The notes: generated by a model not told the origin, from the letters alone. A DNA stretch of 64,000 nucleotides from Acidaminobacter sp. JC074 (GCF_022496765.1 NZ_VANV01000004.1:62001-126000), one strand, 5' to 3'; numbered from the stretch's first letter, positions 17,482 through 26,699 are shown. Numbers and translations: made by a program.

Positions 17482-18393
17482 ATGAAGGCGAATTTATTAG
17501 AACTTTTCTATATTATATGCGGTTTGATTGCAATTTATATTGGCTTAAAGAATGCTTTTCATAGAGAAAAAAAGAATTATGCTTCTGTAATCTTTTGGTT
17601 GGCTTTAGGTATTGTACTGAGTTTAGGTAAATGGTTGCCAAGTATGGTTTCAGGTATATTAGTAGTTATTATGGCTGTACCGGCAATGCTTAACAAAGTA
17701 AAACCATCTAGTGGTAAATATGCATCAGAAGAATACAAGATGCAAATGGCTAAAAAGTTCGGTTTAAAGCTTTTTATTCCAGCTATGACAATTGGTGTTG
17801 TTGCACTTATTTTTGCCAAGTTTATACCAAGTTTAGGTGCTTTAGTTGGTCTAGGTGTTGGTGCGATTTTAGCTGCAGTTATTATCTTAGTTATGGCCAA
17901 AGATTCTCCTAAAGAACTTGGTACTGAAGGAGGCAGACTTTTAGAGGCAGTTGGTCCTATTTCGATGTTACCACAGCTACTAACAGCTTTAGGTGCTATC
18001 TTTACAGCAGCAGGTGTTGGAGAAGTCATTTCAAACGGTGTGGGAAGTTTCATTCCAGCAGGTAATCTAACAGTAGGTATTATTGCCTATTCTCTAGGTA
18101 TGGTTATTTTTACTATGATCATGGGTAATGCTTTCGCAGCCTTCTCAGTCATAACTGTGGGTATTGGTATTCCATTTGTTATATCCACAGGCGTTAATCC
18201 TAGTGTTGTCGGTATATTAGCTTTAACAAGCGGCTATTGTGGCACATTAATGACACCTATGGCAGCTAACTTTAATATTGTGCCAGTTGCACTCTTGGAT
18301 ATGAAAGATAAGTATGGTGTTATTAAAAGACAAATTCCAATAGCTTTTATGATGATTGTCTTCCAAATAATCTTAATTCATATAATGGCCTAA
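17482..18393 (+). CDS. DUF979 membrane protein
   Basis: 303 residues with about nine hydrophobic helices. Typical DUF979 segments include LFYIICGLIAIYIGLKNA at the N-terminus and GNAFAAFSVITVGIGIPFVI followed by LTSGYCGTLMTPMAANFNIVP near the C-terminus. It is the obligate partner of the DUF969 protein upstream. It closes the TetR-controlled operon and is followed by a strong terminator. Confidence 0.9.
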   Translation: MKANLLELFYIICGLIAIYIGLKNAFHREKKNYASVIFWLALGIVLSLGKWLPSMVSGILVVIMAVPAMLNKVKPSSGKYASEEYKMQMAKKFGLKLFIPAMTIGVVALIFAKFIPSLGALVGLGVGAILAAVIILVMAKDSPKELGTEGGRLLEAVGPISMLPQLLTALGAIFTAAGVGEVISNGVGSFIPAGNLTVGIIAYSLGMVIFTMIMGNAFAAFSVITVGIGIPFVISTGVNPSVVGILALTSGYCGTLMTPMAANFNIVPVALLDMKDKYGVIKRQIPIAFMMIVFQIILIHIMA

Positions 18394-18396
18394 GTA

Positions 18397-18425
18397 AAAA
18401 CTCAGCACATGAAGTGCTGAGTTTT
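18397..18425 (+). terminator. Terminator of the symporter-peptidase-DUF979 operon
   Basis: 12-bp stem AAAACTCAGCAC / GTGCTGAGTTTT with loop ATGAA. Confidence 0.9.
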
Positions 18426-18452
18426 GGTTTAGAACTCTTTTCCTGTCAACGC

Positions 18453-19829
18453 TTAGAGTGACAATATTTCGTCCAAATCAACTAAATGAATAGTAGGATC
18501 TTGGGATGCTCTTTGTTTTAATGAGTTTGTAAAACCACCTTTTGAAGCAATCATATAATGACAGTTAGTTCTTGAAAGAAGATGACTTTTTTGAATGAGT
18601 GCTTCTAAAGTATGTGTATCGACAGGTGAATTTTTGTACTTACATTCTACAAATAAAGAAGAATGATTGCTAAAGGCAACAATATCAATTTCTTCTTCTG
18701 TTTTGCTAATTGGATTACCACCCCACCATTTTCCAATGGTATGATAATAATCAGGCAACAAGAGTGAGGAATTTTGTACATGTATATATTCAAATACAAT
18801 TTTTTCAAACTGATGACCAAAATAAGTGTTAAGATTTGGCTTGATGAAATTATCAAATGTTAGTTGGCCATCTCCTCTTTCGATATTTGTTCTATAATGA
18901 TATGCAAATCTATAAATAAATTCGAAAAGGGGATCTTTGATTCTATAGATAGATTTTCTTTTAGTAATGTTGTTTATTGGATGCAAGCGTTCAAGTATAT
19001 CAAGTTTAATAAGCGTATCCAGATATCTTTGACCTGTAGCAGGCATAAGGCCAACTTTTGTCATGATTTCATTTTGCTTTGATGCGCCTTCTGCTATTGC
19101 ACCTATAATAGCATTATATATAGCAGGATTTCTAAGTTCCATTTTTAAGAAATTGTTTGGTACTTGAAAAAGGAGTTCGCTTCGATCTAATATTCTCTCC
19201 ACAATAGCATGATTGTAGTCACTGTAACTACTAAACTGTTTTAGGTATTCTGGAATGCCACCTAAAAGGAAAAATGCTTCTAATCGATCGATGTTTTTCA
19301 TTTTAGGAAGCATTTTTATTGCATCATAGTATGGTAAAGCCCTTAATAAGATATTACCAGTTTCTCTACCGAATATTGGACTTTTCTCACTTAGAAGTCC
19401 TTCCATAAATGAAATAGAGCTACCACATAATATAATCATTATATTTTTGCTTTTTAAAGAGTGATCAATGGCATGTTGAAATTTTGATAAAAAAGAAGTA
19501 TCACTTTCGCATATATATGGTAACTCATCAATAACAAAAATATATTTTTTAGATTCGTAATCAAGTGCATTAAAGAAATCGTCCCAATTACCAAACGTTC
19601 CGATGGGTTTTTCTATAAACTTTTCATACTCTTTACTAAGCTTTCTTAAGTTTTCTAGGCTTGTAGTTTCCTCAGCTGAAAAAAACAAAGCTTCTTTATT
19701 CTTAATGAATTGCTGTATCAATTCTGTTTTTCCAACTCTTCTACGACCATATAGGGTAACGAGTTGGAAAGACTCTCTTGAATAGAATTTTTCTAAAGTT
19801 TTTAACTCATTTTTTCTTCCAATAAACAT
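18453..19829 (-). CDS. ArchATPase/DUF234-type ATP-binding protein
   Basis: 458 residues. The opening MFIGRKNELKTLEKFY leads to Walker A YGRRRVGKTEL (about residues 26-36) and Walker B KYIFVIDELPYI near residue 97, as in the archaeal-type ATPase family. A winged-helix segment lies in the middle. The C-terminal DUF234 domain has EEEIDIVAF...SLFVECKYK, a D...ExK pattern of nuclease-like fold. Its function is unknown; it is related in plan to the DUF4143 ATPases in this window but of a different subfamily. Ribosome site AGGAGG precedes the ATG. It is convergent with the DUF979 gene and divergent from the ABC exporter genes. Confidence 0.85.
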   Translation of the reverse strand: MFIGRKNELKTLEKFYSRESFQLVTLYGRRRVGKTELIQQFIKNKEALFFSAEETTSLENLRKLSKEYEKFIEKPIGTFGNWDDFFNALDYESKKYIFVIDELPYICESDTSFLSKFQHAIDHSLKSKNIMIILCGSSISFMEGLLSEKSPIFGRETGNILLRALPYYDAIKMLPKMKNIDRLEAFFLLGGIPEYLKQFSSYSDYNHAIVERILDRSELLFQVPNNFLKMELRNPAIYNAIIGAIAEGASKQNEIMTKVGLMPATGQRYLDTLIKLDILERLHPINNITKRKSIYRIKDPLFEFIYRFAYHYRTNIERGDGQLTFDNFIKPNLNTYFGHQFEKIVFEYIHVQNSSLLLPDYYHTIGKWWGGNPISKTEEEIDIVAFSNHSSLFVECKYKNSPVDTHTLEALIQKSHLLSRTNCHYMIASKGGFTNSLKQRASQDPTIHLVDLDEILSL

Positions 19830-19921
19830 GATGACCTCCTAGTTAATTATAACATTTAGTTGGCACACGTTCAAATAGATTGTAATCATTATGATTACGA
19901 TACAATAAACATCTCTAAAGT

Positions 19922-19935
19922 AGCAAACGCTTTCA
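19922..19935. promoter_or_regulatory. cre-like site (CcpA)
   Basis: AGCAAACGCTTTCA reads TGAAAGCGTTTGCT on the minus strand, close to the catabolite-responsive element consensus TGWAARCGNTWNCA. It lies in the divergent promoter region between the ATPase gene and the ABC exporter operon. Carbon-catabolite control of one of them is inferred only. Confidence 0.45.
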
Positions 19936-19991
19936 TCCAATTTTGAATTGTAAATGTGATATGATAATGATGTTGGATTAAGGGGGTTCTA

Positions 19992-21707
19992 TTGAACAAA
20001 AAAGACATGTTAAAGACTTATATGTGGACCATGGGTTATTTTAGACCTTATATCATACATACAAGTCTTTTAATTTTATCAGGTGGTATGATTATTTTAG
20101 GACAAGTAACCATACCAAGACGTATGGGTTATATCATCGATAAGATAGCAGATGGAAGTCTGAGTATAATTGGCCATCAGATTATATCCTTGTCTATGAT
20201 TGTAGGCCTAATTATATTGGCTAAAATAATATCTAATATGCTTGAACAAATCATTGCAACCAAGATTATGAGGGATATGCAGAAAGATTTAATAGGGAAG
20301 TATCAATCATTAGGCTTCTCTTATTATGACAAACATCCTACCGGTAAAATCATTTCATTATTTGAAAACTCTGTGAGAGAAACTCAAAAAACCTACAATT
20401 TTCTATTTCCTCATTTTATCTATAGCCTTGCACAATTTATAGTGCCATCAGTTATTTTGTTAATGAATGAACCCTTATTTTTTCTAGTAACTATGGTTGG
20501 CAATATTCTTTATGTTTTTTTTAATCATGGTACAAATAAGCGTATTAGAAAGTATTTGGACTTAGAATCGAAAGCAGCCCATCAATATCATAAGTCAGTT
20601 TACGATAGCCTGGCAGCTGCTAAAGAAATGAAGGCCTTAGGTGCAGACAAATGGCTTCATGATACCGTAAAAAGAGATTTTGAATCTTATAAAAATCCTC
20701 GTATGAAATCTATTTTATGGCGACATATTAGGTTTACTATAGTAGGCTTAACACTGACTATTTCAATGTTCTTGGTGTATTATGTCGGCCTAAACTTAAT
20801 GAAAAGCGGTGACTTGTCATTAGGTTCTTTTATTGGCTATACCTTTTTAATTGGCGTGATTTCAAGAGGTTTCTCAATCTTCTTCTATGTCATACCTTCC
20901 CAGTACCATGCACTTACTTATGCAAAAGACTTACGAGACTTTATGAAACTTAATGGTCAAAACACTATAGGTGTGTTAGAACTTATTGATCATGATATTG
21001 AGTTTAAAAATGTATCTTTTGGTTATGGTGAAAATCTTGTTATAGGAGATTTGAATTTGATGATTCCTGCAGGTCAGAAGATGGCTATTGTAGGTGAAAC
21101 AGGATGTGGCAAAACGACTTTAATAAAACTTATAGGGAGATTTTACAAAACTCAAGGTCTTTCTATTGGTGGTATAGATATTGAAGATCTATCAGAAAGA
21201 TCTATTAGAGATTCAATGGCCTATGTATTCCAAGAGACATTTTTATTTAATATGTCCATTAAGGATAATGTAAGGTTTTCAAAACCTGATGCTACAGATG
21301 ATGAGGTCATACTAGCATGTAAGAAGGCCCATGCCCATGACTTTATTGTAAATACTGGGTCTGGTTATGAAACTGTACTCGGTCAAAATGGCTTAGGCTT
21401 ATCTGGTGGACAAAAGCAGAGAATAGCCCTGGCTAGAATGATTTTAAAGGATCCTGAAATCATCATTTTAGACGAAGCGACTTCATCTTTAGATAATGAA
21501 ACAGAGCTTATGGTTAAAGAGACGATTGAAAACATTTCAGAAGATAAGACCATTATTGCCGTCGCCCATCGTTTGTCTACCATTAAGGATTTTGAAAGAA
21601 TTATTGTTCTAGATAAAGGCTCTATAGCAGAAGATGGTGACTACGTCTCACTGATGAATCAGAAAGGACTTTTTTACAGTTTAGTCAAGAGAGGTGAGGT
21701 ATGTTAG
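19992..21707 (+). CDS. ABC exporter half-transporter, first subunit
   Basis: 571 residues: six N-terminal membrane helices fused to an ATPase domain, the plan of multidrug/peptide ABC exporters. Visible motifs are Walker A GETGCGKTT, Q-loop VFQETFLF, signature LSGGQKQR, and Walker B IIILDEATSSLD with the catalytic glutamate, then the H-loop VAHRLS. The start is TTG 19992, seven bases after AAGGGGG. It overlaps the second subunit by 7 bp, so the two probably form a heterodimer. Substrate unknown. Confidence 0.92.
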   Translation: MNKKDMLKTYMWTMGYFRPYIIHTSLLILSGGMIILGQVTIPRRMGYIIDKIADGSLSIIGHQIISLSMIVGLIILAKIISNMLEQIIATKIMRDMQKDLIGKYQSLGFSYYDKHPTGKIISLFENSVRETQKTYNFLFPHFIYSLAQFIVPSVILLMNEPLFFLVTMVGNILYVFFNHGTNKRIRKYLDLESKAAHQYHKSVYDSLAAAKEMKALGADKWLHDTVKRDFESYKNPRMKSILWRHIRFTIVGLTLTISMFLVYYVGLNLMKSGDLSLGSFIGYTFLIGVISRGFSIFFYVIPSQYHALTYAKDLRDFMKLNGQNTIGVLELIDHDIEFKNVSFGYGENLVIGDLNLMIPAGQKMAIVGETGCGKTTLIKLIGRFYKTQGLSIGGIDIEDLSERSIRDSMAYVFQETFLFNMSIKDNVRFSKPDATDDEVILACKKAHAHDFIVNTGSGYETVLGQNGLGLSGGQKQRIALARMILKDPEIIILDEATSSLDNETELMVKETIENISEDKTIIAVAHRLSTIKDFERIIVLDKGSIAEDGDYVSLMNQKGLFYSLVKRGEVC

Positions 21708-23410
21708 AACTTAAGTATTTACTCAAACAGCTTAAATCTAAGAAGCTGCTTATATTAGCTTATTTAGCCTTGATTATTGAGAGTCTTATACCCATGTTTA
21801 CTATGATCTTTCAAAGGAACTTGATTGATCAAGTATTTATTGGTAAGGTATATTCTAAGTTTTTACCTCTTTTGTTAGTCTACTTACTTTTTTTCTTTGG
21901 ATCAAAGTTATGGTTTACCATTAGACGTGTCTTATTTTCACAGGTTTCCTATGACCTACAAGAGAACCTTGTATCAAACTTTTTAAATAAGATTTATGGC
22001 TTAAAGGGAAAAGAACTTCATAATGAGCAGGTTGGTAAACTGGTCAATCATATCAGGTCAGATATTTCTGACGCGTGTGATCTGTCTATGAATCAACTCC
22101 TGTCAGAAGGTTTAAAGAACTTATTAACAATACTACTACTTTCGGGGCTTTTGGCTTCCATTAACATCGTAATGACCCTTCTGGTACTTGGTGTGAGCCT
22201 TTCGTATTATCTTCTTGTTCAGGTATTTGGCAAGAAAACAAAAGACTTGTCTTCTAGGGTCAGAAAAGAAAAAGCCGGTTTATCAACTCGTATTGAAGAG
22301 ACGATTACTGGAATCAGAGAAGTTGCATCTAATAACAGATATGATTGGCAAGTATCTTCTTATGAGTCTATCTTTAAAAATTATTATAAAGCAGTTTTGA
22401 AAGAAAGATTTTATAAGAACAAGGTTATTCTATTGAGTGAACCTCTCTTATTTATAACAAAGTTAAGTGCCATCGCCTTAGGAGGTGGCTTGGTTATGAG
22501 AAGTATGATTTCTGTAGGGGACTTTGTCATCAGTTTTTCTTTAGTTGACCAGATCATTACTGAACTGGGCCTATTGTTCAATCAAGCCCTAACAGGTAAA
22601 AGATTAGTCGCTGCTGTAAAGAGTTTCAAGGCGCCTATGGATAGGGCATCTTTACCTAATGGTAAAATGGTCTTATATCATGTAAAAAGCCTCCAGTTTG
22701 AACAAGTATCATTTGCCTATTCAGATCAAGGTGATAATGTTTTAAATAAGTTAACGATGGCCATAGAAGTTGGGAAAAACATAGCCATTGTGGGCCAGTC
22801 CGGTTGTGGTAAATCAACGATTGGAAAGCTTATATGCAAGTCTTATTGTCCTGATCAAGGTCGAGTGACTATAAACGGCATTGATATTAACGACTACGAC
22901 AATTCTTATACTGATGCTATTACCATTGTAACGCAGGAGCCTCATTTTATACCTGTAAGCCTACTAGATAATCTGACCTTAGGACAAGATTATAGTCTGG
23001 ATTACATTACTCAAATATCTAAGATGACCTTGTGTCATAACTTTATTATGGCGCTTGATAAGGGTTATGAGACTATCATAGGAGATAAGGGTACGACTTT
23101 ATCCGGCGGGCAAAAGCAAAGACTTGCTCTGACTAGGGCCCTTCTAAAAGATACAGACGTCTTGATTCTAGACGAATCGACATCTGCTTTGGATACAGAA
23201 ACGGAGTATCAAGTATTAAGAAATATTGAAAAGCTGAGAAAAGGTAAAACCACAATTACAATTGCTCATAGACTTTCTGCCATAAAAGATGCAGATCTTG
23301 TTTATTTAATGGATGATGGCAGCATTCATGACATTGGTAGCCATGAAGACTTGATGGCATCTAGCAAATACAGAAAACTATTGTCTGTTCATGAAGAGAA
23401 TGTATCCTAA
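21701..23410 (+). CDS. ABC exporter half-transporter, second subunit
   Basis: 569 residues with the same architecture as the preceding gene: six membrane helices, then an ATPase with Walker A GQSGCGKST, signature LSGGQKQR, and Walker B VLILDESTSALD. Both subunits retain the catalytic glutamate and a consensus signature, so there is no sign of the degenerate nucleotide site found in many heterodimeric exporters. ATG 21701 lies inside the end of the upstream gene, indicating translational coupling. Confidence 0.92.
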   Translation: MLELKYLLKQLKSKKLLILAYLALIIESLIPMFTMIFQRNLIDQVFIGKVYSKFLPLLLVYLLFFFGSKLWFTIRRVLFSQVSYDLQENLVSNFLNKIYGLKGKELHNEQVGKLVNHIRSDISDACDLSMNQLLSEGLKNLLTILLLSGLLASINIVMTLLVLGVSLSYYLLVQVFGKKTKDLSSRVRKEKAGLSTRIEETITGIREVASNNRYDWQVSSYESIFKNYYKAVLKERFYKNKVILLSEPLLFITKLSAIALGGGLVMRSMISVGDFVISFSLVDQIITELGLLFNQALTGKRLVAAVKSFKAPMDRASLPNGKMVLYHVKSLQFEQVSFAYSDQGDNVLNKLTMAIEVGKNIAIVGQSGCGKSTIGKLICKSYCPDQGRVTINGIDINDYDNSYTDAITIVTQEPHFIPVSLLDNLTLGQDYSLDYITQISKMTLCHNFIMALDKGYETIIGDKGTTLSGGQKQRLALTRALLKDTDVLILDESTSALDTETEYQVLRNIEKLRKGKTTITIAHRLSAIKDADLVYLMDDGSIHDIGSHEDLMASSKYRKLLSVHEENVS

Positions 23411-23453
23411 TCTATGACGATATGCTATCCTAGAAATGATAGGAGAATAATGC

Positions 23454-23810
23454 ATGTTAGATAGATTGAAACAATGGGCAAAAGCACTTAAAAATGAAAT
23501 AACAGCACTCTTTTATGTATCGAAGGAAGGTCCTAGTTTAGGTGTAAAAATATTAATAGGTATTACTCTGGCCTATGCATTAAGTCCAATTGACCTGATA
23601 CCAGACTTTATACCTGTCTTGGGCTATTTGGATGATCTGATTATTCTACCAGTGCTTATCTACTTATCCATAAGACTGATACCGAAAGATCTTATGGATA
23701 AAGCCAGAGTTAAGGCTCAATATCAACCTATCAAGTTGAAAAAGAATTGGCTAATGGCTGTATTAATCATAGTCTTTTGGCTGTTAATTATCTTAGGAAT
23801 TTTAGTTTAA
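23454..23810 (+). CDS. YkvA-family membrane protein (DUF1232)
   Basis: 118 residues. The diagnostic core is LAYALSPIDLIPDFIPVLGYLDDLIILP, about residues 40-68, followed by a second C-terminal helix (MAVLIIVFWLLIILGILV). The family is widespread, membrane-associated and of unknown function. Ribosome site AGGAG stands 8 nt before ATG 23454. It is 43 bp after the ABC genes and probably in the same transcript. Confidence 0.85.
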   Translation: MLDRLKQWAKALKNEITALFYVSKEGPSLGVKILIGITLAYALSPIDLIPDFIPVLGYLDDLIILPVLIYLSIRLIPKDLMDKARVKAQYQPIKLKKNWLMAVLIIVFWLLIILGILV

Positions 23811-23823
23811 GAAAGGAGCACTT

Positions 23824-24150
23824 ATGCCGCATTTACGAGTGAGAGGAATGAAAGAAGAGGAACTAGTTGAGATTTCAAAAGACTTACTGGATGAAATGGT
23901 TAGAATCATAGAGGTACCTAGAGATCATTTTACGTTAGAACATGTGCATTCTACTTTTGTATATGATGGTCAGACTGATGCTAATAGATATCCTTTTGTA
24001 GATGTCTTATGGTTTGACAGAGACCATCTTATGGACGAGGTGGCAAAGACAATCACATCAATTATTAAAAGATTTGACTATGAAGATGTTGCCGTCTATT
24101 TCACCAACCTAAAGAAGAACCAGTACTTTGAAAATGGAAAGCACTTTTAG
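23824..24150 (+). CDS. DUF1904 protein, tautomerase-like
   Basis: 108 residues. MPHLRVRGMKEEELVEISKDLLDEM and the later YPFVDVLWFDRDH match the DUF1904 family, whose fold resembles small tautomerases (initiator Met followed by Pro, the usual catalytic residue of that superfamily). Enzymatic activity is inference. AGGAG (23815-23819) precedes the ATG; the gap to the ykvA-like gene is 13 bp. Confidence 0.75.
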   Translation: MPHLRVRGMKEEELVEISKDLLDEMVRIIEVPRDHFTLEHVHSTFVYDGQTDANRYPFVDVLWFDRDHLMDEVAKTITSIIKRFDYEDVAVYFTNLKKNQYFENGKHF

Positions 24151-24172
24151 GTTAAAACAATCTAAAAAGTAA

Positions 24173-24218
24173 CCTACCTATTAAAGACTCACTTGTTTGG
24201 GTAAACTGTTAAGGTAGG
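24173..24218 (+). promoter_or_regulatory. Leader stem next to the MATE ribosome site
   Basis: CCTACCT (24173-24179) can pair with AGGTAGG (24212-24218), whose 3' end runs into the ribosome-binding sequence GGAGAGG of the MATE gene. The 32-nt loop shows no riboswitch consensus I recognise. Translational control is possible. Confidence 0.3.
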
Positions 24219-24227
24219 AGAGGATTT

Positions 24228-25613
24228 ATGAAAACAAGAGACTTAACACAAGGAAGTGTAAAAAAGAATTTATTATATATGTCACTACCAACCATGGCAG
24301 GATTTTTCGCTCAAACATTATACGATGTTGTAGATATGATGTGGATAGGGAGAATTTCATTAGAAGCCTTAGCGGGTGTAACCATATTTGCCACCATATT
24401 TTGGCTTGTTGGTGTACTTAATGAGATTATTGGCTCTTCATCCATATCAATGATATCTCAATCCTATGGCGAAGGTGACAAAGAAAAGACCAGTCGAATC
24501 ATAGAACAGACCATCACCTTTAAGGCCCTAGTAGCAGTTTTAGCAGGTATTATCTTGATGGTCATCATCAAACCACTGGCTATTTTCTTTGATTCAAACC
24601 CAAGAGTTGTTCAGTCGGTGATGTCATATGGTTACATTAGGATATTCTTTATACCAATTATGTTTTCATCTTATACGGTTAATACTGCTTTAAGGTGTAT
24701 TGGTGATTCTAAGAAACCATTTTATTTGATGTTAATTTCTTCAGTACTAAACATTGTCCTAGATCCAATATTTATCTTTGATACCTTACCAATCAAATTT
24801 GGTTTTATTGACTTTACCATAAAGGGATTTGGTCTTGGTGTATTTGGAGCAGCGCTTGCTACTGTTATATCCATTACGATAGCCTTTGTCATTGGATTCT
24901 ACTTCCTGATATCAGGAAAGTCTTATATAAAGATCAGCTTCAAAGGTTTGTTTAGACTGGATAAGGACATTGACTATAAGTTGATTACCATTGGTCTACC
25001 AAATGGTGTGGAATCACTTAACAGAAACCTTAGTAACTTTGTAGTAATGAAGTTTATAGGCCACTACGGGTCTGTTGCTATTGCTGCATCAGGTATTGGT
25101 ATGCGCTTTATGGGTATACTCTTTATGCCGCTGATTGGACTTATGATGGGTGGTGGCGCTATTGTTGGTCAAAATCTTGGTATTAATCAAGTGGATAGGG
25201 CCAAAGAAACTGCAAAATCTGCCGCTCAACTGGGTGTCGCAGTCATCGCTTTGGTCTCAGTACTTACCTTTATCTTCGATGAACAGATTATGAGGATGTT
25301 TACAAATGTAGAAGAAGTCATATCCATTGGTGTACCTATGCTTAAGGTATTTGTTGTAGGCATGTTCCTTTTAGCCATACTCTTTGGTTACTCGACAGTA
25401 TTTTCGGGATCCGGATACAACTTCCCGTTCTTGGTGTCTTCTGTTGCAGGAAGATGGTTAGCGGCTATACCATTTGCCTTTGTAGCTATATTCCTATTGG
25501 ATTTAGACATCATCTGGTTATGGATATCCTATATTGTCGGTGATATTATGGAACTTGGAGTTATTATGTATTACTACATAAAAGGCGATTGGCAAACTAA
25601 AAAAGTTATTTAG
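24228..25613 (+). CDS. MATE-family efflux transporter
   Basis: 461 residues and 12 membrane helices, in two homologous halves of six. The N-terminus RDLTQGSVKKNLLYMSLPTMAGFFAQTLYDVVDMMWIG and the repeated segment GLPNGVESLNRNLSNFVVMKFIG at mid-protein are typical. It would export cationic drugs or metabolites using a sodium or proton gradient. Ribosome site AGGAGAGG precedes ATG 24228. It has its own downstream terminator. Confidence 0.92.
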   Translation: MKTRDLTQGSVKKNLLYMSLPTMAGFFAQTLYDVVDMMWIGRISLEALAGVTIFATIFWLVGVLNEIIGSSSISMISQSYGEGDKEKTSRIIEQTITFKALVAVLAGIILMVIIKPLAIFFDSNPRVVQSVMSYGYIRIFFIPIMFSSYTVNTALRCIGDSKKPFYLMLISSVLNIVLDPIFIFDTLPIKFGFIDFTIKGFGLGVFGAALATVISITIAFVIGFYFLISGKSYIKISFKGLFRLDKDIDYKLITIGLPNGVESLNRNLSNFVVMKFIGHYGSVAIAASGIGMRFMGILFMPLIGLMMGGGAIVGQNLGINQVDRAKETAKSAAQLGVAVIALVSVLTFIFDEQIMRMFTNVEEVISIGVPMLKVFVVGMFLLAILFGYSTVFSGSGYNFPFLVSSVAGRWLAAIPFAFVAIFLLDLDIIWLWISYIVGDIMELGVIMYYYIKGDWQTKKVI

Positions 25614-25639
25614 AAAAGTTGAAAGACTTTTCTTTTTTT
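25612..25639 (+). terminator. Terminator of the MATE gene
   Basis: Stem AGAAAAGT / ACTTTTCT, loop TGAAAG, then seven T. Confidence 0.8.
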
Positions 25640-25691
25640 ATGCACGATTTCTATTGTTTCATTCGTATTATGTATGAAGGAGGTAATAAGT

Positions 25692-26153
25692 TTGGATAAT
25701 AAATTTGCCGGTAAAACAATCCACTCTGTTGTAGAAACCTATTCTGATTTATTAATAAGGATAGCCTTTCAGTATACAGGAAGTACAACTGATGCTGAGT
25801 ATATTGTAAAAGAAGTGTATAAAAAACTTATGAAATATAGAAAAGCTTTTACTCATTCAAACGACATGAAAGTATGGTTGATAAGACAAGCTATAAAAGG
25901 CAGTAAGCTTTATATGAGAAGCAAGAATAAGAATGAACTTAGGTGTCTAAAGCTGTATGAAGATGACCTTCTAAATAAACTTTTTAGACTAGAGGAAGAT
26001 GAAAGAATAATTCTTTTTTTACATGATTATGAGGGCTTTACCATCGAACAAGTAAAAGCCATGCTTTTTAAGAGAGGGGCCCAAGTCATCACTATACTGG
26101 AGAGTGGAAGATCAAAGCTAAATGCTTCTTTTGACAAGGAAGGTGTCATATGA
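25692..26153 (+). CDS. Small ECF-type sigma-factor-like protein
   Basis: 153 residues. The region-2-like part runs YSDLLIRIAFQYTGSTTDAEYIVKEVYKKLMKYRKAF, and region 4 is seen as EEDERIILFLHDYEGFTIEQVKAMLF...LESGRSKL. Both are diverged from standard ECF factors. An ATG at 25674 overlaps the ribosome site AAGGAGG (25677-25683); TTG 25692, 8 nt downstream of that site, is the better start. The stop overlaps the start of the next gene (ATGA), a membrane protein, which is the usual sigma/anti-sigma arrangement. Confidence 0.75.
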   Translation: MDNKFAGKTIHSVVETYSDLLIRIAFQYTGSTTDAEYIVKEVYKKLMKYRKAFTHSNDMKVWLIRQAIKGSKLYMRSKNKNELRCLKLYEDDLLNKLFRLEEDERIILFLHDYEGFTIEQVKAMLFKRGAQVITILESGRSKLNASFDKEGVI

Positions 26154-26668
26154 ATAAGTATATTCAAACAATGAATAAGATAAAAGCAAGTCAGACATTT
26201 AAAGATGACTTATTAGAGGAGTTAGGTAAAGAAAGAAGGTATGATATGAATAACATGAAAAAAATCGTTATAGGTATTGCTGCATGTGCAGTTTTAGCGG
26301 TAGGGGCTATAGGTTTTAACCCAGCGACAAAAGCGCAGGTTATGCCAGAAATAGATTTAACAGAAAGAATTACAATTGATCCAAATGCCCCATCTGCTTG
26401 TGTTGCGGTAAATTTAGAAGGCACCATAGTTGAAGTATCGGATGATGGTTTAAGCTTTAAATTAGATTCTGGTAAATGGGTAGACATCGATGATGATACA
26501 GAGTATGGTACAACTCTACCGACATCAGCAGCTATTGAAGATCAATATTTAGAACCAACATTTAGGGTCGGTAATATGATAGCTGGATTTACAGAAGATG
26601 AAAATGCAAGTAGGATACTTGCTTACGCGATTTATACAAACTGGAACTGGGATGACCCAATCAGGTAA
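26150..26668 (+). CDS. Membrane protein, probable anti-sigma partner
   Basis: 172 residues: a 35-residue basic cytoplasmic part, one membrane helix (IVIGIAACAVLAVGAIGF, about residues 40-57), then about 115 extracellular residues with a small beta-rich domain (GTIVEVSDDGLSFKLDSGKWVDIDD). The 4-bp overlap with the sigma-like gene suggests an anti-sigma factor or sensor that controls it. No classical zinc anti-sigma motif (HxxxCxxC) is present, so the role is inferred from context and topology. Confidence 0.6.
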   Translation: MNKYIQTMNKIKASQTFKDDLLEELGKERRYDMNNMKKIVIGIAACAVLAVGAIGFNPATKAQVMPEIDLTERITIDPNAPSACVAVNLEGTIVEVSDDGLSFKLDSGKWVDIDDDTEYGTTLPTSAAIEDQYLEPTFRVGNMIAGFTEDENASRILAYAIYTNWNWDDPIR

Positions 26669-26672
26669 CATA

Positions 26673-26699
26673 AAACCACTTAACGCTGTTAAGTGGTTT
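26673..26699. terminator. Bidirectional terminator between the anti-sigma-like and kinase genes
   Basis: 12-bp perfect stem AAACCACTTAAC / GTTAAGTGGTTT with loop GCT. It overlaps the stop codon of the convergent kinase gene. Confidence 0.8.

Noticed and set aside
24150-24230. Known riboswitch before the MATE gene
   Set aside because: About 75 nt with one long-range stem; no match to guanidine, preQ1 or other consensus I can recall.
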